A DNA stretch of 14,169 nt, from NCBI GenBank assembly GCA_937896265.1, contig CALBMD010000048.1, positions 1-14,169 on the forward strand. The letters are read 5' to 3'. The stretch is from an uncultured Pseudomonadota bacterium. Lineage in GTDB: Bacteria; Bdellovibrionota_B; Oligoflexia; Oligoflexales; Bog-1112. The translations under genes and the position numbers were made by a program. The notes below the pieces were generated by a model. That model was not told the DNA's origin. It saw only the letters and a program-made list of their open reading frames with translations, and did not search any database. Below are positions 7,070-14,169 of the stretch, one piece after another (within the stretch, counting starts at the first letter, position 1; each line of letters opens with the position of its first letter).

Positions 7070-8635
7070 AAAATGGATCCATTTCGGTAAAGGTTGTTCG
7101 CTTTGCGAGAAGTTACTTGCCAGGATGCTTTTCAAAGCAGAAGGTAAAAAAGTAATAATATCTGAGGCAATCAGCGAAAAAGATGTGTTAGCTTGAGCAC
7201 TAAGTTTGCCTGATAATCCATGGATATAAGTTCCTACGCAAGCTGCTTCAAAGCAGTCTAGTCCTTGCGCAAGAAATGCTGCAATAATACCTGTTAAGAC
7301 ATCGCCGCTGCCAGCTGTAGCCATGCCTGGGTCGCCTTGGGTACAGACAGCAGGTACCTTCTTGCTAGGTGAGAAAATAAAAGTAGGACTTCCTTTTAGA
7401 ACTAGAGTAACGTTTCTTTGTGTCGCAAAAGCCTGACATTTTTCTAAGTCTTCTCGGTTTGAAGATATGGTTTTTGTCCTATGGAGCATCCGCGTCATTT
7501 CTAGGCGATGCGGCGTCATGACAACATTTTCTGGCAATTCAAAAGGGTTGTTGGCATAGACATTTAAGGCGTCAGCATCTAAGACCACTTTGGTGGGGAC
7601 TCTAGGCATAAGATTGTGAAGAAAAGTTTCAACATCAGGGCTTTGAGATAACCCTGGCCCAAAGAAAAGAGCTTTGTAGCGCGATATTTCTTCTAAAAGC
7701 TGGGAGATAGAGGTATTGAAATTCTTATAACTAAGCTTCTTGGTCATGATTTCAGGCGGACGAAGAACACCTTCGATCTTGAGATCTTCGGGATGAAACC
7801 ATTTGACTAGCCCAGCGCCGCTTCTGAGTACTGCTGTACAGCTGAGGATGGCAGCTCCTAGCAGGCCTTCGCTGCCAGCAAAGCCACCAACCATACCGCT
7901 TTCATACTTGTGGCGGGTAGGCCGCAAGCGCGGCAAATGTTTTTGCACCCATTTGCCTGTTAATAGATCATACTGCTTTTTTGCTGTGCCGACATTTTTC
8001 TTAGGCAGACCAAAATCAAGCAGTTCCAGTTCGCCAATATAGTCAAAAGCGGAGTTTTCAACCATACCAGCTTTGGGTAAACCTAGGCAAAATGTCCGTT
8101 TGGCACGGATAATGTTAGGGTCGTCAAAGGCTGGGCCCAAATCGCCGCTCATTCCTGAGGGTAAATCAATAGCAAAGATTTCTAAGCCGCTTTGATTGGC
8201 TTTTTGGATCACGTTCAAATAAGGTGCTCGGGAAGCGCCTTTAATACCAATTCCTAATAAGCCGTCAATCAAAAGGCCTTGTTTTGGTAGGTCTGATAAA
8301 TCGATAGAGGTGCCGCCTAGTTCTATGAATCGGGCGCATTTTTTGCTACACAAAGGAGATAGGGTTTCGCTAGCGTCAGCCTGCACAAATCTAACAGCCA
8401 GCCCTTTTTGTAGCAGGAAAGAGCCGCAAGCAAAGGCATCACCGCCGTTGTTGCCCTTGCCTGCCAGTAATATAATAGGCCAGTGCATGCGATCTGTATT
8501 TGCTAAATAGGTGATTATTTTCTCACCAATCGCTGTTCCCACTCGGTCCATATAGATTTCAGCTTGCTCGGGGCCTAGTTCGTCAAAAGCGGCTTGCTCA
8601 ATGCGACCCATTTCTTGAGAGGTAACGATTTTCAC
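7067..8635 (-). CDS. nnr: Bifunctional NAD(P)H-hydrate epimerase / ADP-dependent NAD(P)H-hydrate dehydratase
   Basis: This metabolite-repair enzyme restores damaged hydrated NADH and NADPH: the N-terminal YjeF_N domain epimerises R- to S-hydrate and the C-terminal ribokinase-like domain dehydrates it with ADP. It has 522 residues, the normal length for the fusion. The epimerase part (about 1-215) shows GKGNNGGDAF (59-68), DGLLGIG (124-130) and AIDLPSGMSGD (155-165). The dehydratase part (about 225-510) shows LDADALN (352-358), TPHRLEM (374-380) and GDPGMATAGSGDVLTG (434-449) with the catalytic-type Asp445. The start is GTG, preceded by AAGGG inside the clpA end, and only 3 nt separate it from the clpA stop, so translation is probably coupled. 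Its stop lies within repeat copy A. Confidence 0.95.
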   Translation of the reverse strand: MKIVTSQEMGRIEQAAFDELGPEQAEIYMDRVGTAIGEKIITYLANTDRMHWPIILLAGKGNNGGDAFACGSFLLQKGLAVRFVQADASETLSPLCSKKCARFIELGGTSIDLSDLPKQGLLIDGLLGIGIKGASRAPYLNVIQKANQSGLEIFAIDLPSGMSGDLGPAFDDPNIIRAKRTFCLGLPKAGMVENSAFDYIGELELLDFGLPKKNVGTAKKQYDLLTGKWVQKHLPRLRPTRHKYESGMVGGFAGSEGLLGAAILSCTAVLRSGAGLVKWFHPEDLKIEGVLRPPEIMTKKLSYKNFNTSISQLLEEISRYKALFFGPGLSQSPDVETFLHNLMPRVPTKVVLDADALNVYANNPFELPENVVMTPHRLEMTRMLHRTKTISSNREDLEKCQAFATQRNVTLVLKGSPTFIFSPSKKVPAVCTQGDPGMATAGSGDVLTGIIAAFLAQGLDCFEAACVGTYIHGLSGKLSAQANTSFSLIASDIITFLPSALKSILASNFSQSEQPLPKWIHF

Positions 8636-8638
8636 GAC

Positions 8639-10945
8639 TCAACCCTTTTGTTGGTGGTAGTCAAAATGCAGTGTCTTATCGTTATTTAAGCTAATTAGCA
8701 CATCGCCACCTTTAGCAAGGCGGCCAAAAAGTAGCTCTTCAGCTAGGGGTTTTTTAATTTTTTCATCGATCAAGCGAGCCAGAGGCCTTGCGCCGTAACG
8801 AGGGTCAAAACCTACTTCAGCTAAATAATTACGTGCCTCATCTGTTAATTTAAGGTGGACTTTTTTGGCTTTTAGCTTTTCTTGGACTTCGCAAACAAAC
8901 TTGTCAACAACCTTGACAATAATCTCATTTGGTAAGGGCTTGAAGCGAATAATGGCGTCGAGTCGATTGCGAAATTCAGGGCTAAAGAGTTTTTCAATCG
9001 CTTCTTTATCTTTCGTATTCTCAACGTCTTTTGTGCCAAAACCGATGTTGGCTTTTGCCAGTTCAGCAGCTCCAGCGTTTGTAGTCATAATAAGAATGAC
9101 ATTTTGGAAGTTGCTTTGCCTGCCGTTATTGTCCGTAAGGGTGCCATGGTCCATCACTTGCAGAAGGATATTATGAACATCTGGATGCGATTTTTCGATT
9201 TCATCTAAGAGCAGGACACAGTATGGATTTTGATTCACTTTGTCTGTTAAAAGTCCGCCTTCATCGTAACCTACATAGCCAGGTGGTGCACCAATAAGAC
9301 GAGAAACTGTGTGTCTTTCCATGTATTCGCTCATATCAAAGCGAATAAAACTAATGCCTAAAATCTGAGCTAGTTGCTTGGCCATCTCTGTTTTGCCAAC
9401 CCCAGTGGGCCCTGCAAATAAAAAGGAACCAATGGGCTTTTCATCTCGTCCTAAGCCAGAGCGTGCTAAACGAATCACTTGCTCTAGAGCATTTACCGCC
9501 TCGTCTTGGCCAAAGACTACCTTACAAAGGGAGTTGCCAAGATTTTTTAGATGGGCTTTGTCATGATGGCTAAGTCTATCGAGGGGAATTTGGGCAATAC
9601 TGGAGATGACTTTCTTGATAGAATTAGCGGTGACATTACGATTAGCTTGTTCACCTGCTTTGAAGGTGTTTGCCGCTAGCTGAGCGCCTGCTTCATCGAT
9701 AATATCAATGGCCTTGTCAGGTAATTTTTTATCTTTGATATGGAGATGAGAAAGGTTGACAGCAGCCTTGATGGCGTCGTTTGAGTAATGAACGCCGTGG
9801 AAATCTTCATAGCAGCTTTTGACACCTTGAAGAATGCGTACAGCTTCTTCCTCAGAGGGCTCTTCAATGCTGATCTTTTGAAAACGGCGGCTTAGTGCCG
9901 GATCATTTTCAATATGGCGGCGATATTCTTTGAAGGTTGTCGAGCCGATACAGCGGATTTCTCCTGAGGCTAAAAAGGGCTTAAGAATGTTGGAAGCGTC
10001 AAGTGAACCGCCGCTAACAGCGCCAGCGCCAACGATGGTGTGGATCTCATCGATAAATAAAATGGCTTTTTCTTTTTGGCCAAGTTGCTTGACGAGGCCT
10101 TTTAGTCTTTCTTCAAAGTCACCACGAAATTTAGTACCTGCGAGCAGAGAGCCAAGATCAAGTGAAAAGATTTCGGCTTTTCTTAAAGATAGTGGCACCT
10201 CTTCGGCAGCAATTTTGGCAGCAAGTCCTTCGGCAATAGCTGTTTTGCCGACACCTGAATCCCCAACAAACAGGGGGTTGTTTTTGCGTCGGCGGCAGAG
10301 AATTTGAATGGCACGTTCTACTTCATGCCGACGCCCAACAAGGGGGTCGATTTTGCCTTCTTTTGCTTTTTCTACAAGGTTGACAGTAAAGTGGCTCAGA
10401 AAGTCATTTTTTTTGCGAGTATTTTTACGTTCATCACCTTTCTCGCTGTCAGGAGACTCCTTGAAAGATTCTGATTTGGTAGGTTCATGGTGAGCGCTTT
10501 CACCTTCTTCATAGTCGATATCAGCACCGTGGGCTATGTATTTGATCATTTCAAAGCGAGAGATATTCTGACTCTCTAGGAAATGGCGGGCAAAAGATTC
10601 TTTTTCATTGAATATCGCGACTAAAACAGCGTCGCCAAAAATTTTGTCTTTGCCTGCAGAAATAACTTGTCTTGCTGCTTGTTGTAAAATTCTTTGAAAG
10701 CCTAGGGTTGGTTTTGGTGCGTTGCCTTCTTTGAGAACATGAGCTTCAAGGTTATGTTTAAAAAAATGCTCGACCTTTTGGCGGGTCACTAGAATAGAGC
10801 CCCCACAAGCTTCAATAGCTTTCTTTGCTTCTTCATTCTCTAAAAGAGCATAGAGGACATGCTCTACAGAGACATATTCATGACCGTAGTCTTGTGCTAC
10901 TTTGACAGCGAGGCTAAGGCTTATTTCGAGGCTGCGGCTGATCAT
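8639..10945 (-). CDS. clpA: ATP-dependent Clp protease ATP-binding subunit ClpA
   Basis: This cytosolic double-ring AAA+ unfoldase feeds substrates to ClpP, and ClpS-delivered N-degron proteins in particular. It has 768 residues, close to E. coli ClpA. It shows the Clp N-domain (1-140), a charged linker (about 144-182), AAA-1 with Walker A GDSGVGKT (228-235) and Walker B ILFIDE (295-300), and AAA-2 with Walker A GPTGVGKT (512-519), Walker B VLLLDE (577-582) and GAPPGYVGY (552-560). There is no ClpB-type middle coiled coil. The ClpP-docking loop reads IGF (634-636), as in ClpX, where E. coli ClpA has IGL. The ATG overlaps the clpS stop as ATGA. No clpP is in the window. Confidence 0.97.
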   Translation of the reverse strand: MISRSLEISLSLAVKVAQDYGHEYVSVEHVLYALLENEEAKKAIEACGGSILVTRQKVEHFFKHNLEAHVLKEGNAPKPTLGFQRILQQAARQVISAGKDKIFGDAVLVAIFNEKESFARHFLESQNISRFEMIKYIAHGADIDYEEGESAHHEPTKSESFKESPDSEKGDERKNTRKKNDFLSHFTVNLVEKAKEGKIDPLVGRRHEVERAIQILCRRRKNNPLFVGDSGVGKTAIAEGLAAKIAAEEVPLSLRKAEIFSLDLGSLLAGTKFRGDFEERLKGLVKQLGQKEKAILFIDEIHTIVGAGAVSGGSLDASNILKPFLASGEIRCIGSTTFKEYRRHIENDPALSRRFQKISIEEPSEEEAVRILQGVKSCYEDFHGVHYSNDAIKAAVNLSHLHIKDKKLPDKAIDIIDEAGAQLAANTFKAGEQANRNVTANSIKKVISSIAQIPLDRLSHHDKAHLKNLGNSLCKVVFGQDEAVNALEQVIRLARSGLGRDEKPIGSFLFAGPTGVGKTEMAKQLAQILGISFIRFDMSEYMERHTVSRLIGAPPGYVGYDEGGLLTDKVNQNPYCVLLLDEIEKSHPDVHNILLQVMDHGTLTDNNGRQSNFQNVILIMTTNAGAAELAKANIGFGTKDVENTKDKEAIEKLFSPEFRNRLDAIIRFKPLPNEIIVKVVDKFVCEVQEKLKAKKVHLKLTDEARNYLAEVGFDPRYGARPLARLIDEKIKKPLAEELLFGRLAKGGDVLISLNNDKTLHFDYHQQKG

Positions 10946-11292
10946 TCATTTTTCTCTAATGTGCATTTTAATGGATATTCATTTTCTTGCGCATAGTCAG
11001 TGACAAGAGTGGCCTTCGTTTCAGCAACATCATAGGGATAAACACCACAGACACCAACGCCCTTATGATGAACATCGAGCATGATTTGAGTTGCTTTTTG
11101 TCGATCGCGATTGAAAATGCTTTGGATAATTTCAACAACAAAATCCATAGGCGTAAAATCATCGTTATGAAGGAGCACCTTGTACATTGCGGGCTCTTTT
11201 GTCCTGAGTTGCGGCCTTGAAACAACAACAGTGCCAGTTCCTCGGCCTTGTTCGTTATCGTCATTTTTTGGGCTGCCTAGGTATTTTGTCAT
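10942..11292 (-). CDS. clpS: ATP-dependent Clp protease adaptor ClpS
   Basis: ClpS binds N-end-rule substrates and docks on the ClpA N-domain. It has 116 residues. A flexible N-tail (1-33) precedes the core MYKVLLHNDDFTPMDFVVEII (36-56). The N-degron pocket residues are present: N43-D44-D45, T47-P48-M49 and the His of LDVHHKG (H75, equivalent to E. coli H66). It continues with VCGVYPYDVAETK (81-93) and the C-terminal ENEYPLKCTLEKNE. The start is ATG with AGGA about 8 nt upstream. It is the first gene after a likely promoter, and its stop overlaps the clpA start. Confidence 0.97.
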   Translation of the reverse strand: MTKYLGSPKNDDNEQGRGTGTVVVSRPQLRTKEPAMYKVLLHNDDFTPMDFVVEIIQSIFNRDRQKATQIMLDVHHKGVGVCGVYPYDVAETKATLVTDYAQENEYPLKCTLEKNE

Positions 11293-11333
11293 CGTGCTTA
11301 TCCTGCTCCGTCAATTTCGCGTCAGCGCTTACT

Positions 11334-11362
11334 TTTATACTCAATAGCGGGAAATTTTTCCA
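11334..11362 (-). promoter_or_regulatory. Likely promoter of clpS-clpA-nnr
   Basis: On the minus strand: TGGAAA (11362-11357), 17 bp, then TATAAA (11339-11334), about 42 bp before the clpS ATG. It lies wholly in the 86-bp gap after motB. I see no heat-shock sigma32 pattern. Read-through from motAB remains possible because there is no terminator hairpin in the gap. Confidence 0.45.
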
Positions 11363-11378
11363 CCTACTTCTAATTTAG

Positions 11379-12041
11379 TTACTGAATCCAAAGTACCACT
11401 CGCCTATTTGCCACTCTGGCGGCTTCTAGTTGCTTACCTTTGAGATGGTGATAGTCTATTTTGGGTTTAGTGTGGGCAAAGGCACTTACGTAGATGCGAT
11501 CTTCCGGCATGCCAAGCTCTTGTAACTTGTGCATTACAGTGATGCCTCTAGCAGCACTTAGCTCCCAATTGCTAGGGTACTTGCCAGCTGTAGCTAGTGG
11601 CGTGTCATCCGTGTGCCCTTCGACATTAATCTGAAACTCCTTGCCAATACGAGAAACTGTTTTGATCAAGGTGTTGATGTCCTTTATGCTTTTCGCACGA
11701 AATTCCGATGAGCCTGAATCAAAGACCAAGCTATCTTTGAATTCAAGGCGTACACCATCCCCCTCATATCTTACTGAAGCAGCCTCATTGAGCTTTCTTT
11801 TGATAATGAGCTTACCTAGCTTCTGAGAAAGACCTTTGAGATCTTTTTGTTTTCCTTGTGGCTCGGTTTGCATGCCGTTGTTCATATTGTGAAACTGTTC
11901 TTTGTCTGGTTTCATCATTGAAATCATTAGGACAAAAAAGCACATGAGAGTCAAAGACATGTCAGAGAAAGACAAAAGCCATAGGGCTTCGTTTTTCTTG
12001 GATTTTGGTTTGAGGTCAGCAGTGCGTGGATCTGCAAGCAT
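11379..12041 (-). CDS. motB: MotB-family stator protein (OmpA-like peptidoglycan-binding)
   Basis: This is the stator subunit that anchors a proton- or sodium-driven motor to peptidoglycan. It has 220 residues, shorter than typical MotB (about 250-310) through a short linker. A basic N-tail (K11-K16) precedes one TM (about 20-42) containing SFSDMSLTLMCFFVLMIS, where Asp27 is in the position of the ion-binding Asp. An OmpA/MotB domain (about 90-220) has FDSGSSEF (107-114), VEGHTDDTPL (140-149), NWELSAARG (158-166) and ANRRVVLWI (211-219). It lies 8 nt after motA. It could drive flagellar rotation or another MotAB-type machine; no flagellar genes are nearby. Confidence 0.88.
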   Translation of the reverse strand: MLADPRTADLKPKSKKNEALWLLSFSDMSLTLMCFFVLMISMMKPDKEQFHNMNNGMQTEPQGKQKDLKGLSQKLGKLIIKRKLNEAASVRYEGDGVRLEFKDSLVFDSGSSEFRAKSIKDINTLIKTVSRIGKEFQINVEGHTDDTPLATAGKYPSNWELSAARGITVMHKLQELGMPEDRIYVSAFAHTKPKIDYHHLKGKQLEAARVANRRVVLWIQ

Positions 12042-12049
12042 GAATAGCT

Positions 12050-12805
12050 CTATCTATGTTGAGGTCTCTTATTGCCATAGGTCTGCATAATATCTTTCAT
12101 ATGAATACTAGATTTTTTACCTTTCAAGGCTAAAACACCGTCGAGTACCAAGAGATCAATCTTGTGAATCTTTTCGCCTTCAATAGCAATTTTCTCCCCA
12201 AAAGGCGCATAGAGGATAGTCCCAAGAATCAGCCCGTAGAGTGTGGTGACAAGAGCAAGGGCCATACCTGCGCCGATGGTGGAAGGGTCCGAAATATGCG
12301 ACATCATGCGAATAAGCCCCATGAGCGTGCCAATCATGCCGACCCCAGGCGAGACTTTTGACATATTTTCAAAAAGGTTGCTAGCTTGCAGAACACGAGA
12401 CTGCCGAGCATTAATTTTTGCCAGCAAGTTGTAGCGAATTTCATCATCGGTGAAGTTATTAACGATCAAGGAAACGCCATCAATCAAAAGATCGTATGTT
12501 AGTTTACGACGCTCGTTTACTAAAGAGCCGACGCCTTCTGATCGCATTTTTGCTGAACAAATAGTTAATGATTCGATAACAGAGTTCTGCTTACGACTGG
12601 CGCTGTGAAACATAGAGCTTAGAAGGGTTTGCATACCAATGAAGAAGTCTGAGATATTATGTGACAAAAGCATAATACTTGGGGGTAGTAGCCCCAAAAG
12701 AACAAGCCCAGGTGGATCAAAATAACCGGTAAATCCACTATCAGGATAAGTAAATACGAACCGCAGCCCGTAAATGATTCCCGCCATACCTAATAAAAAT
12801 GACAT
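12050..12805 (-). CDS. motA: MotA-family stator protein (MotA/TolQ/ExbB)
   Basis: This four-TM inner-membrane protein forms the ion channel with MotB. It has 251 residues. TM1 is about 1-19 and TM2 about 32-48, then a cytoplasmic domain (50-148) with the charged NERRKLTYDLLIDGVSLIVNN stretch (97-117), TM3 (about 150-170) in SPGVGMIGTLMGLI and TM4 (about 180-200) in GMALALVTTLYGLILGTILYAPFGEK. Pro153 and Pro201 fit the two channel prolines of MotA (E. coli P173, P222). The GPGMA-like motif reads GAGMA (178-182). The ATG has GGAG 4 nt upstream, and an earlier ATG is out of frame. It is the first gene of motA-motB. Confidence 0.9.
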   Translation of the reverse strand: MSFLLGMAGIIYGLRFVFTYPDSGFTGYFDPPGLVLLGLLPPSIMLLSHNISDFFIGMQTLLSSMFHSASRKQNSVIESLTICSAKMRSEGVGSLVNERRKLTYDLLIDGVSLIVNNFTDDEIRYNLLAKINARQSRVLQASNLFENMSKVSPGVGMIGTLMGLIRMMSHISDPSTIGAGMALALVTTLYGLILGTILYAPFGEKIAIEGEKIHKIDLLVLDGVLALKGKKSSIHMKDIMQTYGNKRPQHR

Positions 12806-12944
12806 ATGGCTCCAGTTGAAACATTGCTATCACTAGAATTCTAGTCTGATTTGCTGCTCCTATCATCAGGAACTATCTGCCGCGGCAATATTGACCGCAT
12901 GAGGAAATGCTGTTAGCCTTTTTATTAGATCTGAAGCTAGATAG
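12806..12944 (-). promoter_or_regulatory. Upstream region of motA with a 14-bp palindrome
   Basis: It contains a perfect 14-base palindrome, ACTAGAATTCTAGT (12832-12845), about 30 bp upstream of the motA ATG. On the minus strand TTGCCG, 17 bp, TGATAG is a weak sigma70 match just upstream. No sigma28 pattern (TAAA, 15, GCCGATAA) is seen, so a flagellar-type promoter is not supported. Confidence 0.3.
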
Positions 12945-13060
12945 TCGGTCCTAAAAACCAAAATCGCTGCGTTAACTTCGTCGTCAGCTCCTCACCGTAC
13001 CCTAATGTACTGTCTCGTCGCTGACCCCTCGTTGCCTTGCGCTTTTGTTTTTTGAGGGCC
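12945..13060 (+). repeat. ~115-bp imperfect-palindrome repeat, copy B
   Basis: It shares a 40-base identical block (12961-13000) with copy A at 6988-7027. Its ends are inverted: GGTCCTAAAAACC on the left, and on the right GGTTTT-like GTTTTTTGAGGGCC. The centre is GTAC, 6 bases, GTAC, and the two halves pair imperfectly, so the whole unit can fold into one long hairpin. It lies between the divergent motA and the regulator gene. Confidence 0.85.
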
Positions 13061-13063
13061 TCC

Positions 13064-13140
13064 CAGAAATCGATATTCAAAACTACCAGGTTTTCGACAT
13101 AAATTTGTTGATTTCTGATGGTTTTGAATATCGATTTCTG
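13064..13140. promoter_or_regulatory. Perfect 20-bp inverted repeat, possible operator of the regulator gene
   Basis: The arms 13064-13083 and 13121-13140 are exact reverse complements, each carrying the core AATCGATATTC or GAATATCGATT, with a 37-bp spacer. The right arm ends 67 bp upstream of the TTG start of the helix-turn-helix gene and just before GATAAT (13153-13158), a fair -10 element, so a protein bound there would cover the -35 region. The operator role is an inference; there is no T-run to suggest a terminator. Confidence 0.5.
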
Positions 13141-13206
13141 CTTCGTTATGTTGATAATTCAGGGGATCCCGACTTTTTCAGGCTCGACTAGATAGCAGGA
13201 GGTATT

Positions 13207-14115
13207 TTGAAAGCAGTTACCGACGTGAAGTATCCGAATGCGGCAAACTTGTTCTCTTTTTGTCGTAAGATTTTGGACCACAAGTATGGCGGTGTGCGTG
13301 TTATTGACCAAGATGTAGGTCAAATCTTAGGATTTGATCCAGCGGATTGTAGCCACTGGAAAAAGGGCAAAAAAAATATTCGCTCGATTCAAGCAATGAA
13401 AAGTATTGCAGATCATCTAGGAGTTGATGAAGACCTTGTCGTTGATGTTGCTTCTGGCGAACTTACTGTTCCAGAAGCTTATTATGAGTATGCTGGCTAT
13501 GGTAATTTTGAAGTCGAAGCTAAGATCATAGAAGCAGCTAAAAAAGAATTTTACAAAAAGAACTCAAGCAGTTGGTCAACAAATCTTGAAGAGAGCTTCA
13601 AAAAGAGCTTTTTAGTCGATATTGATCTTGTTGACCAAAAAGTGAGCGAGATCCATGAGAAGATTAAATTTGAGGAGGCTCCTCTTTACCTCCCAGAGAT
13701 TGTTGCCCACTATCCAGATTTATTATTGAAGGCTCTTCCTGGCGAAAAGGATTCACCAAAGATCCAAACCAACAAGATCGATGGTAAATTTCAGATTGTC
13801 TATGATCCAGCCTTTGAATTGCGGCCTTTTATTCGTTTTCAGCTTGCTAAAGCTATAGCACGTTTTTTCCTAGCTAAAGATGAGCTAGATTCTTCTAAAC
13901 TACAAGAGTATCGAGAGCATATTAATGAAGTGGAATGCAATATTTTTGCTGCTAAACTGCTAGCGCCTGCCAGATTGATTCGCAAAGAAGTTAGGCAGCT
14001 TGATGCATCTAAAGATATTGCAGCTCAGCTGTCTGATCTATTTTGGGTATCCAAAGCTTTTATCAACCGTCGGTTGAAGGATATATTGATGTCCTCCTCC
14101 CGAAGTGATCTTTAG
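13207..14115 (+). CDS. HTH protein with a degenerate ImmA/IrrE-like domain
   Basis: This 302-residue probable DNA-binding regulator has an XRE-like helix-turn-helix (about 12-80, including DQDVGQILGFDPADCSHWKKG and IRSIQAMKSIADHLGVD). A charged middle (about 100-160) is followed by a C-terminal ImmA/IrrE (COG2856)-type domain (about 160-295). That domain keeps the EVECNIFAAKLLAP (241-254) and LFWVSKAFINRRL (278-290) signatures, but the zinc-peptidase motif, normally RFTLAHELGHxLLH, reads RFQLAKAIARFFLA (210-223), so both His and the Glu are gone. I infer a non-catalytic sensor or repressor, not a protease. The start is TTG with AGGAGG 4 nt upstream. It stands alone between repeat copy B with the inverted repeat and the 53-bp repeat, which is compatible with an accessory or transferred gene. 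Confidence 0.75.
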   Translation: MKAVTDVKYPNAANLFSFCRKILDHKYGGVRVIDQDVGQILGFDPADCSHWKKGKKNIRSIQAMKSIADHLGVDEDLVVDVASGELTVPEAYYEYAGYGNFEVEAKIIEAAKKEFYKKNSSSWSTNLEESFKKSFLVDIDLVDQKVSEIHEKIKFEEAPLYLPEIVAHYPDLLLKALPGEKDSPKIQTNKIDGKFQIVYDPAFELRPFIRFQLAKAIARFFLAKDELDSSKLQEYREHINEVECNIFAAKLLAPARLIRKEVRQLDASKDIAAQLSDLFWVSKAFINRRLKDILMSSSRSDL

Positions 14116-14116
14116 G

Positions 14117-14169
14117 GCATCTAAATTCTAGCAACAGCAAGGATGAGGGTTTGGGAGAAAACTGCGCAG
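14117..14169 (+). repeat. 53-bp dispersed repeat, copy 3 (window edge)
   Basis: This is the exact reverse complement of 2-54. It starts 1 bp after the TAG of the regulator gene and runs to the last base, ending in CTGCGCAG. The window stops inside or at the edge of the element. Confidence 0.92.

Noticed and set aside
9930..10307. 125-codon plus-strand frame opposite clpA
   Set aside because: It lies antisense to the conserved AAA-1 domain and has no start context; a shadow of clpA codon use.
13064..13140. Invertible promoter switch
   Set aside because: The 37-bp spacer is very short for site-specific inversion and no recombinase gene is nearby; operator or hairpin is simpler.
13207..14115. 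Toxin-antitoxin or phage immunity module
   Set aside because: No partner gene is visible on either side within the window, and the peptidase site is missing; only a lone regulator can be supported.

Overview
The window looks like about 14 kb of chromosome from a Gram-negative bacterium. It has a lipobox signal peptide, a MotA/MotB pair, a ClpS-ClpA N-end-rule pair and proteobacterial-type accD and folC. AT-leaning codon use, a one-piece SecDF and a small Cys/Trp lipoprotein would fit a Bdellovibrionota/Oligoflexia-like or other deltaproteobacterial-type lineage. That placement is an inference; there is no rRNA gene or other phylogenetic marker here. The first and last ~53 bases are the same repeat in opposite orientation, so the window is probably one whole short-read contig that broke at repeats.

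Layout: (1) 1-2384, minus strand: accD then folC with overlapping stop and start, linking fatty-acid and folate metabolism. (2) 2391-2714, a 324-bp divergent spacer without a convincing gene, then an unrecognised 120-aa Cys/His-rich protein (+). It converges on secDF with only 3 bp between the stop codons. (3) 3081-5810, minus: secDF, the proton-driven Sec accessory protein as one 909-aa chain. (4) 5811-6372: a divergent promoter region and a 124-aa lipoprotein (+) with three Cys-Trp-Cys units. (5) 6373-7066: a convergent intergenic region made almost wholly of three unrelated palindromic repeat families. (6) 7067-12805, minus: motA-motB, then clpS-clpA-nnr. Gaps are 8 nt (motA-motB) and 3 nt (clpA-nnr); clpS and clpA overlap as ATGA, and a likely promoter lies just before clpS. 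(7) 12806-13206: a promoter region with a second copy of one repeat family, followed by a perfect 20-bp inverted repeat. (8) 13207-14115 (+): a helix-turn-helix protein whose C-terminal half resembles ImmA/IrrE but lacks the HExxH zinc site; the boundary repeat begins 1 bp after its stop.

The protein genes are mostly housekeeping: malonyl-CoA synthesis, folate polyglutamylation, protein export, N-degron proteolysis, NAD(P)H repair and a motor stator. The less ordinary content is the dense set of palindromic repeats next to gene 3' ends, the pseudo-peptidase regulator with its flanking inverted repeat, and the two small Cys-rich proteins.
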